Positions 1-9,364 of a stretch of 64,000 nucleotides of DNA are shown here, piece after piece. The notes below the pieces were generated by a model. That model saw only the letters and a list, made by a program, of their open reading frames with translations. It had not been told where the DNA came from and did not search any database. Source of the DNA: Lentibacillus sp. JNUCC-1 (GTDB taxonomy: Bacteria; Bacillota; Bacilli; Bacillales; Amphibacillaceae). Where the stretch lies: assembly GCF_009741735.1 (NCBI RefSeq), contig NZ_WHOH01000003.1, forward strand, positions 310,001 to 374,000, given 5' to 3'. Position numbers and translations under genes: made by a program. The first letter of the stretch is position 1, and every line of letters starts with the position of its first letter.

Positions 1-899
<899 letters not shown>

Positions 900-1028
900 C
901 GTAAAGTACGATGATGACTTGACCTCTTATTTGATTTTCAGGGTACAAAATCCAACATATTTTATACAATAAGCTTGATTTTTCCTGAAAATCGCTTATA
1001 ATATTGTATGTGACTAAAATTCATAAAG

Positions 1029-1145
1029 GTCTGGTGGCAATAGCGAAGAGGTCACACCTGTTCCCATGCCGAACACAGCAGTTAAGCTCTTCTGCGCCGA
1101 TGGTAGTTGGGGCATCGCCCCTGCAAGAGTAGCTCGCCGCCAGGC
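1029..1145 (+). rRNA. 5S ribosomal RNA
   Basis: The sequence matches Bacillus 5S rRNA over its full length. It shows the conserved CCCATGCCGAACACAG and the GTTAAGCTCTT loop. The terminal helix pairs GTCTGGTGG at the start with CCGCCAGGC at the end. It lies about 130 nt after 23S, in the standard 16S-23S-5S order, and leads directly into the tRNA cluster. The ends may be off by one or two bases. Confidence 0.95.
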
Positions 1146-1220
1146 TTTTACCAGATTTGCCAACTTGGATAAGTTTTTAAATCCGGGCAAAAAATATGAG
1201 CTATAAACATTATTTTCTAA

Positions 1221-1295
1221 TCCACAGTAGCTCAGTGGTAGAGCAATCGGCTGTTAACCGATCGGTCGCAGGTTCGAATCCTGCCTGTGGAGCCA
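1221..1295 (+). tRNA. tRNA-Asn(GTT)
   Basis: Complete cloverleaf with encoded CCA. The acceptor arms TCCACAG and CTGTGGA pair, the anticodon loop reads CTGTTAA (GTT) and the T loop is GGTTCGAATCC. It is the first tRNA after 5S, as in Bacillus rrn-linked clusters. Confidence 0.95.
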
Positions 1296-1296
1296 T

Positions 1297-1389
1297 GGAG
1301 AGCTGTCCGAGTTGGTCGAAGGAGCATGATTGGAAATCATGTAGGCCGCTATCGCGGTCTCGAGGGTTCGAATCCCTCGCTCTCCGCCA
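1297..1389 (+). tRNA. tRNA-Ser(GGA)
   Basis: Class II tRNA with a long variable arm (93 nt with CCA). The acceptor arms GGAGAGC and GCTCTCC pair, and the anticodon loop TTGGAAA gives GGA, which reads UCC and UCU codons. Confidence 0.94.
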
Positions 1390-1412
1390 TTTATTACTTA
1401 GAATCTTAGCAC

Positions 1413-1487
1413 GGCCCGTTGGTCAAGCGGTTAAGACACCGCCCTTTCACGGCGGTAACACGGGTTCGAATCCCGTACGGGTCACCA
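1413..1487 (+). tRNA. tRNA-Glu(TTC)
   Basis: Cloverleaf with encoded CCA. The anticodon loop CTTTCAC contains TTC, and the acceptor GGCCCGT pairs with ACGGGTC. Confidence 0.94.
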
Positions 1488-1500
1488 TGATTTAAAATAC

Positions 1501-1576
1501 GGAGGATTAGCTCAGCTGGGAGAGCACTTGCCTTACAAGCAAGGGGTCGCAGGTTCGAACCCTGCATCCTCCACCA
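1501..1576 (+). tRNA. tRNA-Val(TAC)
   Basis: Cloverleaf with encoded CCA. The anticodon stem TTGC/GCAA encloses CTTACAA, giving TAC, and the acceptor GGAGGAT pairs with ATCCTCC. Confidence 0.95.
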
Positions 1577-1655
1577 TTTATAACCTGTGGTCACATGCAG
1601 AATTTATATGCATAACATATAAACGCATGGTTAACAGTTCAATATTTTTTTATAT

Positions 1656-1732
<77 letters not shown>

Positions 1733-1790
1733 AATTATTTTAACTGATGAAATCAGTTAAAAATCAGTAGTACTTTAGTGCAACCAAATT

Positions 1791-1867
1791 GGTCCGGTAG
1801 TTCAGTTGGTTAGAATGCCTGCCTGTCACGCAGGAGGTCGCGGGTTCGAGTCCCGTCCGGACCGCCA
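1791..1867 (+). tRNA. tRNA-Asp(GTC)
   Basis: Cloverleaf with encoded CCA. The anticodon loop CTGTCAC gives GTC, and the acceptor GGTCCGG pairs with CCGGACC. Confidence 0.95.
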
Positions 1868-1886
1868 CTTAATTTAATAAGAATCA

Positions 1887-1962
1887 GGCTCGGTAGCTCA
1901 GTCGGTAGAGCAAAGGACTGAAAATCCTTGTGTCGGCGGTTCGATTCCGTCCCGAGCCACCA
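1887..1962 (+). tRNA. tRNA-Phe(GAA)
   Basis: Cloverleaf with encoded CCA. The anticodon stem GGACT.../...ATCC encloses GAA, and the acceptor GGCTCGG pairs with CCGAGCC. Confidence 0.95.
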
Positions 1963-1979
1963 CTCTTATGTATTTTCTT

Positions 1980-2064
1980 GGAGGGGTAGCGAAGTGGCTA
2001 AACGCGGCGGACTGTAAATCCGCTCCCTCAGGGTTCGGCAGTTCGAATCTGCCCCCCTCCACCA
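1980..2064 (+). tRNA. tRNA-Tyr(GTA)
   Basis: Class II tRNA (85 nt with CCA). The anticodon loop CTGTAAA gives GTA, and there is a long variable arm. The acceptor GGAGGGG pairs with CCCCTCC. Confidence 0.94.
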
Positions 2065-2074
2065 TTTAACATAT

Positions 2075-2148
2075 AGGGGTATAGTTTAATGGTAAAACGA
2101 AGGTCTCCAAAACCTTTGATGTGGGTTCGATTCCTACTACCCCTGCCA
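2075..2148 (+). tRNA. tRNA-Trp(CCA)
   Basis: Cloverleaf with encoded CCA. The anticodon loop CTCCAAA gives CCA, and the acceptor AGGGGTA pairs with TACCCCT. Confidence 0.95.
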
Positions 2149-2157
2149 TTTTTATAT

Positions 2158-2234
2158 GGCGGTCGTGGCGAAGTGGTTAACGCACCGGATTGTGGCTCCG
2201 GCACACGTGGGTTCGATCCCCACCGGTCGCCCCA
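2158..2234 (+). tRNA. tRNA-His(GTG)
   Basis: Cloverleaf with encoded CCA and anticodon GTG. The extra G at -1 pairs with C73, the identity element of tRNA-His. Confidence 0.94.
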
Positions 2235-2244
2235 TATAACACAT

Positions 2245-2319
2245 TGGGCTATAGCCAAGCGGTAAGGCAACGGGTTTTGGTCCCGTCATTCCCAGGTTCG
2301 AATCCTGGTAGCCCAGCCA
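2245..2319 (+). tRNA. tRNA-Gln(TTG)
   Basis: Cloverleaf with encoded CCA. The anticodon loop TTTTGGT gives TTG, and the acceptor TGGGCTA pairs with TAGCCCA. Confidence 0.95.
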
Positions 2320-2323
2320 TTAA

Positions 2324-2398
2324 GCGGAAGTAGTTCAGTGGTAGAACACCACCTTGCCAAGGTGGGGGTCGCGGGTTCGAATCCCGTCTTCCGCTCCA
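2324..2398 (+). tRNA. tRNA-Gly(GCC)
   Basis: Cloverleaf with encoded CCA. The anticodon loop TTGCCAA gives GCC, and the acceptor GCGGAAG pairs with CTTCCGC. Confidence 0.95.
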
Positions 2399-2414
2399 TT
2401 TACTTTTTATGGCT

Positions 2415-2488
2415 GGCGGCATAGCCAAGTGGTAAGGCAGAGGACTGCAAATCCTTTACCACCGGTTCGAATCCGGTTGCCGCCTCCA
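2415..2488 (+). tRNA. tRNA-Cys(GCA)
   Basis: Cloverleaf with encoded CCA. The anticodon loop CTGCAAA gives GCA, and the acceptor GGCGGCA pairs with TGCCGCC. Confidence 0.95.
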
Positions 2489-2531
2489 ATACTTGACTGA
2501 TTGCCTTCAATTCATTTAAACTTTATCATAT

Positions 2532-2613
2532 GCCTGAGTGGTGGAACTGGCATACACGCAGCACTCAAAATGCTGTGCCGCGAGGCTTGTGGGTTCGAAT
2601 CCCACCTCAGGTA
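2532..2613 (+). tRNA. tRNA-Leu(CAA), no encoded CCA
   Basis: Class II leucine tRNA with anticodon loop CTCAAAA (CAA). The acceptor GCCTGAG pairs with CTCAGGT, so the first pair is a G-U wobble. The discriminator A is followed by CTA rather than CCA; it is the only tRNA of the 14 here without an encoded CCA. A functional copy would need CCA added by the nucleotidyltransferase. It is the last gene of the array and is followed at once by a terminator. Confidence 0.88.
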
Positions 2614-2623
2614 CTAATTATAG

Positions 2624-2660
2624 AAACGCTTGTACATCATCCGTTGTACAAGCGTTTTTC
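2624..2660 (+). terminator. Rho-independent terminator of the rrn-tRNA operon
   Basis: A perfect stem of AACGCTTGTAC and GTACAAGCGTT with a short loop is followed by a T run. It lies directly after the last tRNA and closes the rrn-tRNA transcription unit. Confidence 0.9.
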
Positions 2661-2745
2661 GTTGGTCACAGGACCAGGCATCATTGAAGTATCCACGATC
2701 TTATAGTACAATAAATAGATTGCAATAACGAATGAGGGTGAGAAC

Positions 2746-3819
2746 GTGAGTCAAACATCAATTTACGGATTAACATATGACGCTCTGCAGTCTTGGTTAA
2801 TGGAACATGGTCAAAAACGTTTCCGGGCTGAACAGGTTTGGGATTGGCTGTATAAAAAGCGTGTTGGCAAATTTTCCGAGATGAAGAATTTAAATCAAGC
2901 TACGATTGCTTTATTGGAAGAGCATTTCGTATTGCATACATTGGATGAAGAAATTAAACAAGAATCTGAAGATGGCACGGTTAAATATTTGTTCCGTTTG
3001 TCAGATGGCAACTTAATTGAGACCGTTCTGATGCGTTTTAACTACGGGTTAAGCGTATGTGTCACGACACAGGTTGGCTGTAATATCGGGTGTTCGTTCT
3101 GTGCCAGTGGTTTGCTGAAAAAGAGCCGTGACTTGAACGCCGGTGAAATTGTTGAGCAGATCATGAATGTCCAAAAGAGTCTGGATGAGAAAGGGAACGG
3201 CGAACGTGTGAGTCATCTTGTTGTTATGGGCATCGGTGAGCCTTTCGATAACTTTAATAATCTGATGGACTTTATCAATGTCGTCAACGACCATAATGGG
3301 CTAGATATCGGTGCCCGTCATATGACTGTTTCGACAAGTGGTCTGGCGCATAAGATCTATGAGTGGGCCGATGCCGGGACACAGGTGAATCTTGCTATAT
3401 CACTGCATGCGCCAAACAATGAATTAAGAACCCAGATCATGAAGATCAACCGGGCTTTTCCAATTGAAAAATTGATGAAGGCTGTAGATTATTACTTGGA
3501 AAAGGTGAACAGACGCATCACGTATGAATATATTATGTTAAGAGACGTGAATGATCATGTGGAAGAAGCAGAACAGCTCGCAAAACTGCTTAAAGATAAG
3601 CGGCACTTGAGTTATGTGAACCTGATTCCATATAATTCCGTTGATGAGCACAACCAGTATCAGCGCAGCCATACCGAAGTCATTCAGACATTTGCAGATG
3701 TGTTGAAAAAGAGAGGCATTAACTGCGGCGTCCGCTGGGAAAACGGTGCTGATATCGACGCAGCATGTGGCCAGCTCAGAAGTAAACAGGTTAAAAAGAA
3801 CAAACGCGATGCTGTTTGA
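2746..3819 (+). CDS. rlmN: RlmN, 23S rRNA A2503 / tRNA A37 C2-methyltransferase
   Basis: A radical-SAM enzyme that puts a methyl group on C2 of adenosine 2503 in 23S rRNA and of A37 in some tRNAs, using an iron-sulfur cluster and a cysteine methyl carrier. The cluster motif CNIGCSFC (Cys112, Cys116, Cys119) is visible, and a C-terminal conserved cysteine sits in DIDAACGQL (about residue 341). The family's MGIGEP motif is also present. At 357 residues it has normal length. The start is GTG at 2746, with GAGGGTGAG upstream. It lies just after the rRNA and tRNA genes, whose products it modifies, but has its own terminator. No anomaly is seen. Confidence 0.96.
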   Translation: MSQTSIYGLTYDALQSWLMEHGQKRFRAEQVWDWLYKKRVGKFSEMKNLNQATIALLEEHFVLHTLDEEIKQESEDGTVKYLFRLSDGNLIETVLMRFNYGLSVCVTTQVGCNIGCSFCASGLLKKSRDLNAGEIVEQIMNVQKSLDEKGNGERVSHLVVMGIGEPFDNFNNLMDFINVVNDHNGLDIGARHMTVSTSGLAHKIYEWADAGTQVNLAISLHAPNNELRTQIMKINRAFPIEKLMKAVDYYLEKVNRRITYEYIMLRDVNDHVEEAEQLAKLLKDKRHLSYVNLIPYNSVDEHNQYQRSHTEVIQTFADVLKKRGINCGVRWENGADIDAACGQLRSKQVKKNKRDAV

Positions 3820-3828
3820 TTATAAATA

Positions 3829-3859
3829 AAAAACGTTGCTTAAGTGCAGCGTTTTTATT
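3829..3859 (+). terminator. Terminator after rlmN
   Basis: The stem AAACGTTGC / GCAGCGTTT with loop TTAAGT is followed by a T run, 10 nt after the rlmN stop. Confidence 0.88.
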
Positions 3860-4039
3860 TATAATCCCTGTTAAAGGATTGGTGCATTGCAGATAGAACC
3901 TTTTGAGCTAAATTGCGAATCAGCGAAAAACAAACTTAAATCCCTGGCCTGGGAAGTTTTAGGTTGCAACTCGTATAGTAATTTCATGCGATTTTCCGAT
4001 ATAGCTAAGTTAAACAGCATATATGTTTGTGTGAGCACC

Positions 4040-4230
4040 GTGATTTGCGCTTCGGGAAGTCGCTTTCCGCGGGCACGGCCTCAGCCTCCTCGCTCGCAAA
4101 GATCGCTCACTGCGGGGTCTTCAGACTCGTGCTGTTTCGACGAACACGACGTTCTAGTGTCGGCGTTGGTCACAGGACGTGACCGTTCTTAGCCGACCCG
4201 CAGGAGTCGACTTCCCTCCGCGCCAATCAC
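4040..4230. repeat. Palindromic repeat, type A, copy 1
   Basis: About 190 bp bounded by 22-nt imperfect inverted ends: it begins GTGATTTGCGCTTCGGGAAG and ends in GACTTCCCTCCGCGCCAATCAC. A second copy at 8333-8458 shares the ends and the interior GCTTTCCGCGGGCACGGCCT. Copy 1 holds about 60 extra bases near 4135-4195. It lies in an 845-bp gene-free interval between rlmN and the YczE-like gene. It has no transposase, so it is a MITE-like or structured intergenic repeat of unknown function. Confidence 0.8.
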
Positions 4231-4449
4231 TCTATGTTATTCAGTAGCTTGAACGGTTCTGCTCAAGAAATCAAGTATGAACGTGAATATTTCTTGAGCT
4301 ACTGACTAATAGGTATGATTCTTTATTTAGTCGTAATCTCGGCTTACTTATGGGTGTTTATTTACTTATGTTTTTTCTATTCCTATAACCCGCATTCACA
4401 CTTTTATCCGATCTATCCACAATGGCGAGAATAAAGATCTTCTCACACA

Positions 4450-4562
4450 GCTCGGGGAAAACATGGAGACTCCTGTGGGAGCAAAAGCTAGATGAGACCC
4501 CAAAACGCGCAGCGCGAGGAGGCTCATCAGCGCCCACTGGACGCGCAGTGTTTCCCCCGAGC
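4450..4562. repeat. Palindromic repeat, type B, copy 1
   Basis: An element of 113 bp bounded by inverted ends GCTCGGGGAAAAC and GTTTCCCCCGAGC. It shares ACATGGAGACTCC and TGAGACCCC with the copy at 8528-8766. At both loci type B follows type A in the same orientation. Short reading frames on either strand here are repeat sequence, not genes. The rest of 3860-4704 shows nothing I can assign. Confidence 0.78.
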
Positions 4563-4704
4563 GGTTGCAAGAGGCAGTCATTAGTCACTTCGCAGTCTAA
4601 GGAAACTGTGTCTTTATCACTTTTGACATTGTTCAATAAGCAATTTTTCAATAAAAGCATTTAGCAACAGGGTAAAAGGTTAACGTGATACAATAGAGTT
4701 AGAA

Positions 4705-5385
4705 ATGGAGTACGTGAGGAAGGGAAGGGTTTATGTGGTTTTGGCTTTGCGGTTGTTGTTTTATATTGGTGGCTTATTGATATTCAGCATGGGCATTACA
4801 ACTGCCATTAATGTGCAGCATCTCGGCATACACCCTTGGGATGTGCTCAACGTGGCCATGTACGATAAGCTCGGTTTGACCATCGGCTCGTGGACAGTGA
4901 TCATCGGGCTCATCCTGATTATAACATCATTAATACTTGATAAACGCTATGTAAAACTGGGCACGTTCTTGAACTTATTCCTTGTCGGGATCTTTGTTGA
5001 TTTCTTCCTATGGGCTGATTTCCTGCCAAGTGCCCACCATACATGGGTGGATGTCATCACCATTATTTTCGGGATTGTACTGATGGGGCTGGGCGGTGGC
5101 ATGTACAACGCAGGCGGCGTCGGCTCCGGACCAAGAGATGGCTTTATGCTGTCGATTTCAGATAAAACGGGCATGTCGATCGGCAGAGTGCGCATCCTAA
5201 CTGAGAGCCTGGTCTTGGTCATTGGGTTGCTCCTCGGAGGCCCTGTATTCATCTTTACATTTGTATTTACCTTTATTCAAAGTCCATTGTTTCAGTTTTC
5301 TTACCTTAGACTTTCAAAAGTGGTTGAAACGGTCAAAGCTTATCAGGTGAAAAATAGATCGGAACAACGGGTGAATCAAGCATAG
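4705..5385 (+). CDS. YczE/YitT-like integral membrane protein
   Basis: A membrane protein of 226 residues that resembles the YczE family of Bacillales; YczE-type proteins have no firmly assigned substrate. At least five hydrophobic segments are visible, at roughly residues 12-32, 53-75, 82-103, 115-140 and 165-200. The family-type segment LGIHPWDVLNVAMYDKLG follows the first helix, and a glycine-rich MGLGGGMYNAGGVGSGPRDG comes before the last helices. The ATG at 4705 is used, but a GTG at 4714 is also possible. It is followed after 27 nt by the Uma2-like gene, so the two may be cotranscribed. Confidence 0.75.
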   Translation: MEYVRKGRVYVVLALRLLFYIGGLLIFSMGITTAINVQHLGIHPWDVLNVAMYDKLGLTIGSWTVIIGLILIITSLILDKRYVKLGTFLNLFLVGIFVDFFLWADFLPSAHHTWVDVITIIFGIVLMGLGGGMYNAGGVGSGPRDGFMLSISDKTGMSIGRVRILTESLVLVIGLLLGGPVFIFTFVFTFIQSPLFQFSYLRLSKVVETVKAYQVKNRSEQRVNQA

Positions 5386-5412
5386 TGGTGAAAAGACGAT
5401 AATCTAAAAAAG

Positions 5413-5982
5413 ATGGTGACTATATTGGCTTTGTTTAATGAAAGGCATAGCTCATATCGCGATTTCCAGTCTTTACGCGAAGCAACTGATGACATTTTAG
5501 AGTTTATCGATGGGTATATTTATATGGCGCCGTCACCGGGGATCAAACATCAGAAAATATCTTCATACTTACATGGAGAGTTGTACAATGCCTTGAAAAA
5601 CAGCGGATGCAATGTTTTTGCTGCCCCTACCGATGTATTATTCGATCATGTTGATGATGAAAGGAAGAAAAAGGTCGTACCGGATTTGTTTGTTGCCTGC
5701 GATCCAGACAGCTTTACTGAGAATGAACATGTCGGGCCGCCAGAATTCATTATCGAAATCCTTAGCCCATCCAGCAGATCTCATGATATGGTCACAAAAC
5801 TCAATCTTTATATGAACAGTGGGGTCAAGGAATATTGGATTGTCGATCCTGTAAAACAACACATTATGGTCTACACAAAAGATGAGAACAACGAAGTCCA
5901 ATTTGATTTGGTTACAGAACCAAGTATTGCTGTTTCCAAGTGTTTTCCCGAATTCAAGATTGACCTTGCTATCTTATTTTAA
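5413..5982 (+). CDS. Uma2-family (DUF820) putative PD-(D/E)XK nuclease
   Basis: The protein belongs to the Uma2/DUF820 family, which has a PD-(D/E)XK restriction-like fold but mostly unknown biological roles. The core is seen as VVPDLFVACD followed by PEFIIEILSPSS and a conserved KLNLYMNSGVKEYWIVDP segment, which fits the catalytic Asp and Glu with downstream Lys. Length (189 residues) is normal. An alternative TTG at 5425, preceded by GGTGA, would give the N-terminus MALFNERHSS and fits the family better than the first ATG. A bidirectional terminator follows within a few bases of the stop. Confidence 0.82.
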   Translation: MVTILALFNERHSSYRDFQSLREATDDILEFIDGYIYMAPSPGIKHQKISSYLHGELYNALKNSGCNVFAAPTDVLFDHVDDERKKKVVPDLFVACDPDSFTENEHVGPPEFIIEILSPSSRSHDMVTKLNLYMNSGVKEYWIVDPVKQHIMVYTKDENNEVQFDLVTEPSIAVSKCFPEFKIDLAILF

Positions 5983-5983
5983 A

Positions 5984-6019
5984 AAGGCGTGCTCATTCCT
6001 ATTGGAAGAGCACGCCTTA
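5984..6019. terminator. Bidirectional terminator between convergent genes
   Basis: The stem AAGGCGTGCTC / GAGCACGCCTT has an A run on one side and T-rich sequence on the other. It separates the Uma2-like gene (plus) from the ABC permease gene (minus). Confidence 0.88.
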
Positions 6020-6037
6020 TGTGTTCTGAGTTCACCG

Positions 6038-7305
6038 TTATGAATCTTTTTTCGATAGTGCCAATGCTTTTTTAAAGTCTTTAAGGGAGCTGGATTTACC
6101 ATACATAAGCACGCCGCCCCGGTAGATCCGGGCACCTACTGCGGCAAAGAGCACGATCGTAATCACTAGGATGCCCATTGACAGTGCAACTTCCCATGCC
6201 GGAATATCAAGCATGCCAATCCGCATGAACATGATCATCGGCGTAAAGAAGGGAATGTATGAACTGACGGTCACGATTGTTGATTGCGGTGCGTTCAGTC
6301 CGAACATGGCAATGAAGAAAGCAATCATTATCAGGAAGATCATCGGTGTCAGGAATTGCTGCACGTCTTCCACCCGGCTGACGAGTGAGCCGAGCATTGC
6401 GGCCATGGTAGCGTATAGCAGATAGCCAAGAATGAAAAAGACGACCGCATAGACATAAATCACCGGTGACGTGTTTCCGAGTCCAAAGAATTCAAAGACA
6501 CCGCCCGTTAATTCATCCTGTTTGGATTGAATCACCCCGTATCCCGCAACGATAAAGATTGAGACCTGGGTCAGGCCAAGCAAGGCGATGCCGACGATCT
6601 TGGCAAACATGTGCGTCACAGGAGAGGCACTTGAGATTAACAGTTCCATAACGCGTGATGATTTTTCATTGGCGACATCTTGAGCAATCATCATTCCGTA
6701 CGTCATAACCGACATATATAGCAGGAACAGCATGACATACACAATCCCGCGCGCCTGATTGAGTTCTTCATCGGTTTTCGCCGTTTCATCAAGGGCGACT
6801 TTTTCGAATGAGACCGGGGTTTGAATATCAGCCAGTGTCGACTGGTCAATTCCGGCTTGTTCTGTAGCCATCGCCACCTTCATTTGCTGAAGCTGTTGCT
6901 GAATCGTGCCATGAACGCCGGAATCGGTGATCGTGTTGCTGTAGTATATGGCTTGCGGCAGCCCCGAGTCGTTCAAGGACAAGGTGACAAGGCCGTCATA
7001 TTCACCCTCAGAAACCTGTTCTTTAGCAGCATCTTCCTCACCACTCAGCTGTACGAGTTCAATGTCTTCGTTTGTCTTTTCAGCCCCTGCTTCAAAGGGG
7101 TGAACAGTTCGTTGGTGTCATCGAGCACGGCAATGGTGTCAGGTTCATCCCCGCCGGAAAAGGTCTCAATAATCGTTTGGATATTGGCAAGCCCCACAAT
7201 AAGTGCCAGCGTCAGCACCGTACTGATCAGGAATGATTTCGTTTTAAAACGGGTCATAAACGTATGAGACATAATGATCCAGAATTTATTCATACGAGGC
7301 ACCAA
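6038..7305 (-). pseudogene. ABC-2 type exporter permease (NatB/YhaP-like), frameshifted
   Basis: The membrane subunit of an ABC exporter related to NatB/YhaP. It is read in two pieces. The first (7305-7045) starts MNKFWIIMSHTF, has one N-terminal helix and begins the extracytoplasmic domain. The second (through 6038) contains the rest of that domain and about six helices. The frames join if one base is restored in the GGGG run at 7097-7100 (plus strand), which gives a protein of about 420 residues, normal for the family. Its start overlaps the end of the ATPase gene by 20 bp, so they form an operon. It may be a true single-base loss or a homopolymer sequencing error. Confidence 0.85.
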
Positions 7306-8185
7306 CTTTCTCTATGAAAATATCATCGAGTGAAGGCTCTTCAAGTTCAAATTTGCGAATAAACCCTTGCGACTGCAACTCTTTGAAAATAGCTTGTGAG
7401 ACATCTTCATTCTCAATTTGCAGCTCACAGCCTTCTGTAACCGGCTTAAACTGGACAACTCCAGGAAAGTTTTTCAGGAAATCCAGGTTGTCATCTGAGT
7501 GGATGATCAGATTTTTCTTGCCGTAAGAACGTTTGATATCGCGGAGATCGCCCTGGACAACCTGACGACCTTGGTGAAGGATGCACAAATGTCTGCACAG
7601 TTCCTCAACGTGATCCATTCGGTGAGACGAAAAGACGATCGATGTGCCGCTGTTTTTCAAATCGACAACCGCTTCTTTGAGCATCTCGACGTTGATCGGG
7701 TCGAGTCCGGTAAAAGGTTCATCTAAAATAAGCAGCTCTGGCTTATGTATGACAGCAGAAATGAACTGGATTTTTTGCTGATTTCCTTTTGAAAGCTCTT
7801 CAACTTTCTGGTCCAGATATTCAGGTACTTTGAAACGGTCGAGCCAGCTTTTAAGTTCTGACAAGGCATCTTGCTTGGTCATGCCGCGAAGTTTGCCCAG
7901 GTAGATGAGCTGATCCCGAACCTTCAACTTCGGATACAGCCCGCGTTCTTCAGGGAGATACCCGATCAAATGGCTTTTATTGTAGCCGATCGTATCCCCG
8001 TTCCAAGCGATACTGCCTTCTGTTTGATCCAGGAGCCCGAGAATCATACGAAAAGTCGTCGTTTTCCCAGCTCCGTTACCCCCGAGAAATCCGTACATTT
8101 CGTTGTCAGGAATTTCAAGAGAAAGATCGTCAACAGCCGTGTGCTGCCCGAACTTTTTAGTAATGTGATCAAGTACTAATGTCAA
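7286..8185 (-). CDS. ABC exporter ATP-binding protein (NatA/YhaQ-like)
   Basis: The nucleotide-binding subunit that would power the adjacent NatB-like permease; NatA-type systems export sodium or other small compounds, but the substrate here is unknown. Walker A is GGNGAGKTT, the signature region reads ELSKGNQQK, and Walker B is LLILDEPFTGLDP. A C-terminal accessory region follows the ATPase core. TTG at 8185 is chosen because AAGGAG lies 8 nt upstream; a GTG three codons earlier would overlap that site. With the overlapping permease it forms a two-gene operon transcribed leftward. Confidence 0.9.
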   Translation of the reverse strand: MTLVLDHITKKFGQHTAVDDLSLEIPDNEMYGFLGGNGAGKTTTFRMILGLLDQTEGSIAWNGDTIGYNKSHLIGYLPEERGLYPKLKVRDQLIYLGKLRGMTKQDALSELKSWLDRFKVPEYLDQKVEELSKGNQQKIQFISAVIHKPELLILDEPFTGLDPINVEMLKEAVVDLKNSGTSIVFSSHRMDHVEELCRHLCILHQGRQVVQGDLRDIKRSYGKKNLIIHSDDNLDFLKNFPGVVQFKPVTEGCELQIENEDVSQAIFKELQSQGFIRKFELEEPSLDDIFIEKVGASYE

Positions 8186-8332
8186 TATACTCACTCCTTA
8201 TTTAAATAGTAATACGTATAGCGACGGTGGAAAGTTTCTGTTAGACCTGTGTATATGGTATTGCTTTTTGTTAAGATAGCGTATTTGTAGACTGCGAACT
8301 GAGTAAACCCACTATGCTTTTATGTGAGAGTC

Positions 8333-8458
8333 GTGATTTTCGCTCCGGGAAGTCGCTTTCCGCGGGCACGGCCTCAGCCTCCTCGCGGAAGACCACCGCT
8401 GTGGGGTCTTCGGACTCGTGCTGTTCCCGCAGGAGTCGACTTCCCTCCGCTTCAATCA
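8333..8458. repeat. Palindromic repeat, type A, copy 2
   Basis: An element of 126 bp with ends GTGATTTTCGCTCCGGGAAG and GACTTCCCTCCGCTTCAATCAC, the same family as 4040-4230. It lacks the roughly 60-bp interior segment present in copy 1. It lies in a 676-bp gene-free interval (8186-8861). Confidence 0.8.
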
Positions 8459-8527
8459 CTTCATGTTAGTCAGTGGCTTGGACGGTTCCTCTCATATAAA
8501 CGTTAGGGAATTAACCCTCCTCACCAA

Positions 8528-8766
8528 GCTCGGGGAAAACATGGAGACTCCAGCGGGAGGATAAGCCTCGGTGAGACCCCAGAGGTCGATATAGGGGAAG
8601 GAAGGCTAAAACCGCGCCGTCCTGTCGCAACGCCTTCATGACCCACCTCCTGTGGGCCCAAGGCTCAGTAGCGCCCTCGGCAAAGAAGACACTGTGAAAG
8701 TGAACTTCTTGAACAGATGTCACACTTTAGCTGTGATAAAGTTAAAGCGGAGTGTTTTCCCCGAGC
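8528..8766. repeat. Palindromic repeat, type B, copy 2
   Basis: It begins GCTCGGGGAAAACATGGAGA and ends GTTTTCCCCGAGC, matching the ends at 4450-4562. It is longer (239 bp) because about 120 bp lie between TGAGACCCC and the second arm. No coding signal is seen in this interval. Confidence 0.75.
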
Positions 8767-8861
8767 GATTGCCAGGAGCAGTCATTCCATGTTTTCACTG
8801 GTTCGCATTTTCGTAAGAATTTTAACTGTAAAAGCCCTAATCTATCAGAAAAAGTTCTTTG

Positions 8862-9347
8862 TCAAAATGATTCTGTGTGCTTGGGTCGCATGAGTGTGAT
8901 GATTAATCCGCCGGCTGCGAATGGGATTCCGAGCAGGAGGTACCACCAGACGTGGGTGGCGATGGTGATGACCGTAAATATGAGCACAGAGAGACAGATT
9001 AATATAATTCCCCCTGCCACGTAGGGTGGTTTGAACGGTTCTTCCCGTGATAAATTCACTTCCATAATGACAGAGGTGATCCCCCAGCTGCCCACATGCC
9101 CAAGCAGAAGAAGAGACAGGACCATGGCCATGCTCATTTCTATACCGATCATGGTCAGCGTCAGGAAAAAGTATATAAGCACCAAGGTGACATACCACGC
9201 AAATGACTTGGCTTTTGTCCGTATGTGCACATGTACCTCATCCAGTCCGCGTTCCTTTTTTAATTTTATGCGCGCATACCCCCATCCTATAAGCCCACAA
9301 ATCATGCCACCGTAAACCCCAATTAATCCGCCGATTGACACATCCAT
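8862..9347 (-). CDS. Small integral membrane protein next to XRE regulator
   Basis: I do not recognise the family. The 161-residue product has four or five hydrophobic segments: a glycine-rich N-terminal helix (residues 5-23), two central pairs (about 50-72 and 74-93) and a C-terminal pair (about 109-150), with charged loops between. It lies 17 nt downstream of the small XRE regulator gene and is transcribed in the same direction. That regulator-plus-small-membrane-protein arrangement is common in Firmicutes. The two are probably one autoregulated unit. Confidence 0.65.
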   Translation of the reverse strand: MDVSIGGLIGVYGGMICGLIGWGYARIKLKKERGLDEVHVHIRTKAKSFAWYVTLVLIYFFLTLTMIGIEMSMAMVLSLLLLGHVGSWGITSVIMEVNLSREEPFKPPYVAGGIILICLSVLIFTVITIATHVWWYLLLGIPFAAGGLIITLMRPKHTESF

Positions 9348-9364
9348 TGCCTAGTCGCCCCTTT

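Noticed and set aside
3887..4192. A 101-codon frame in the rlmN downstream interval
   Set aside because: It runs through palindromic repeat A and has no binding site; the same peptide pieces recur in repeat copy 2.
8324..8723. Short frames at 8271-8723 on both strands
   Set aside because: They lie inside repeats A and B; the peptides reflect repeat sequence.
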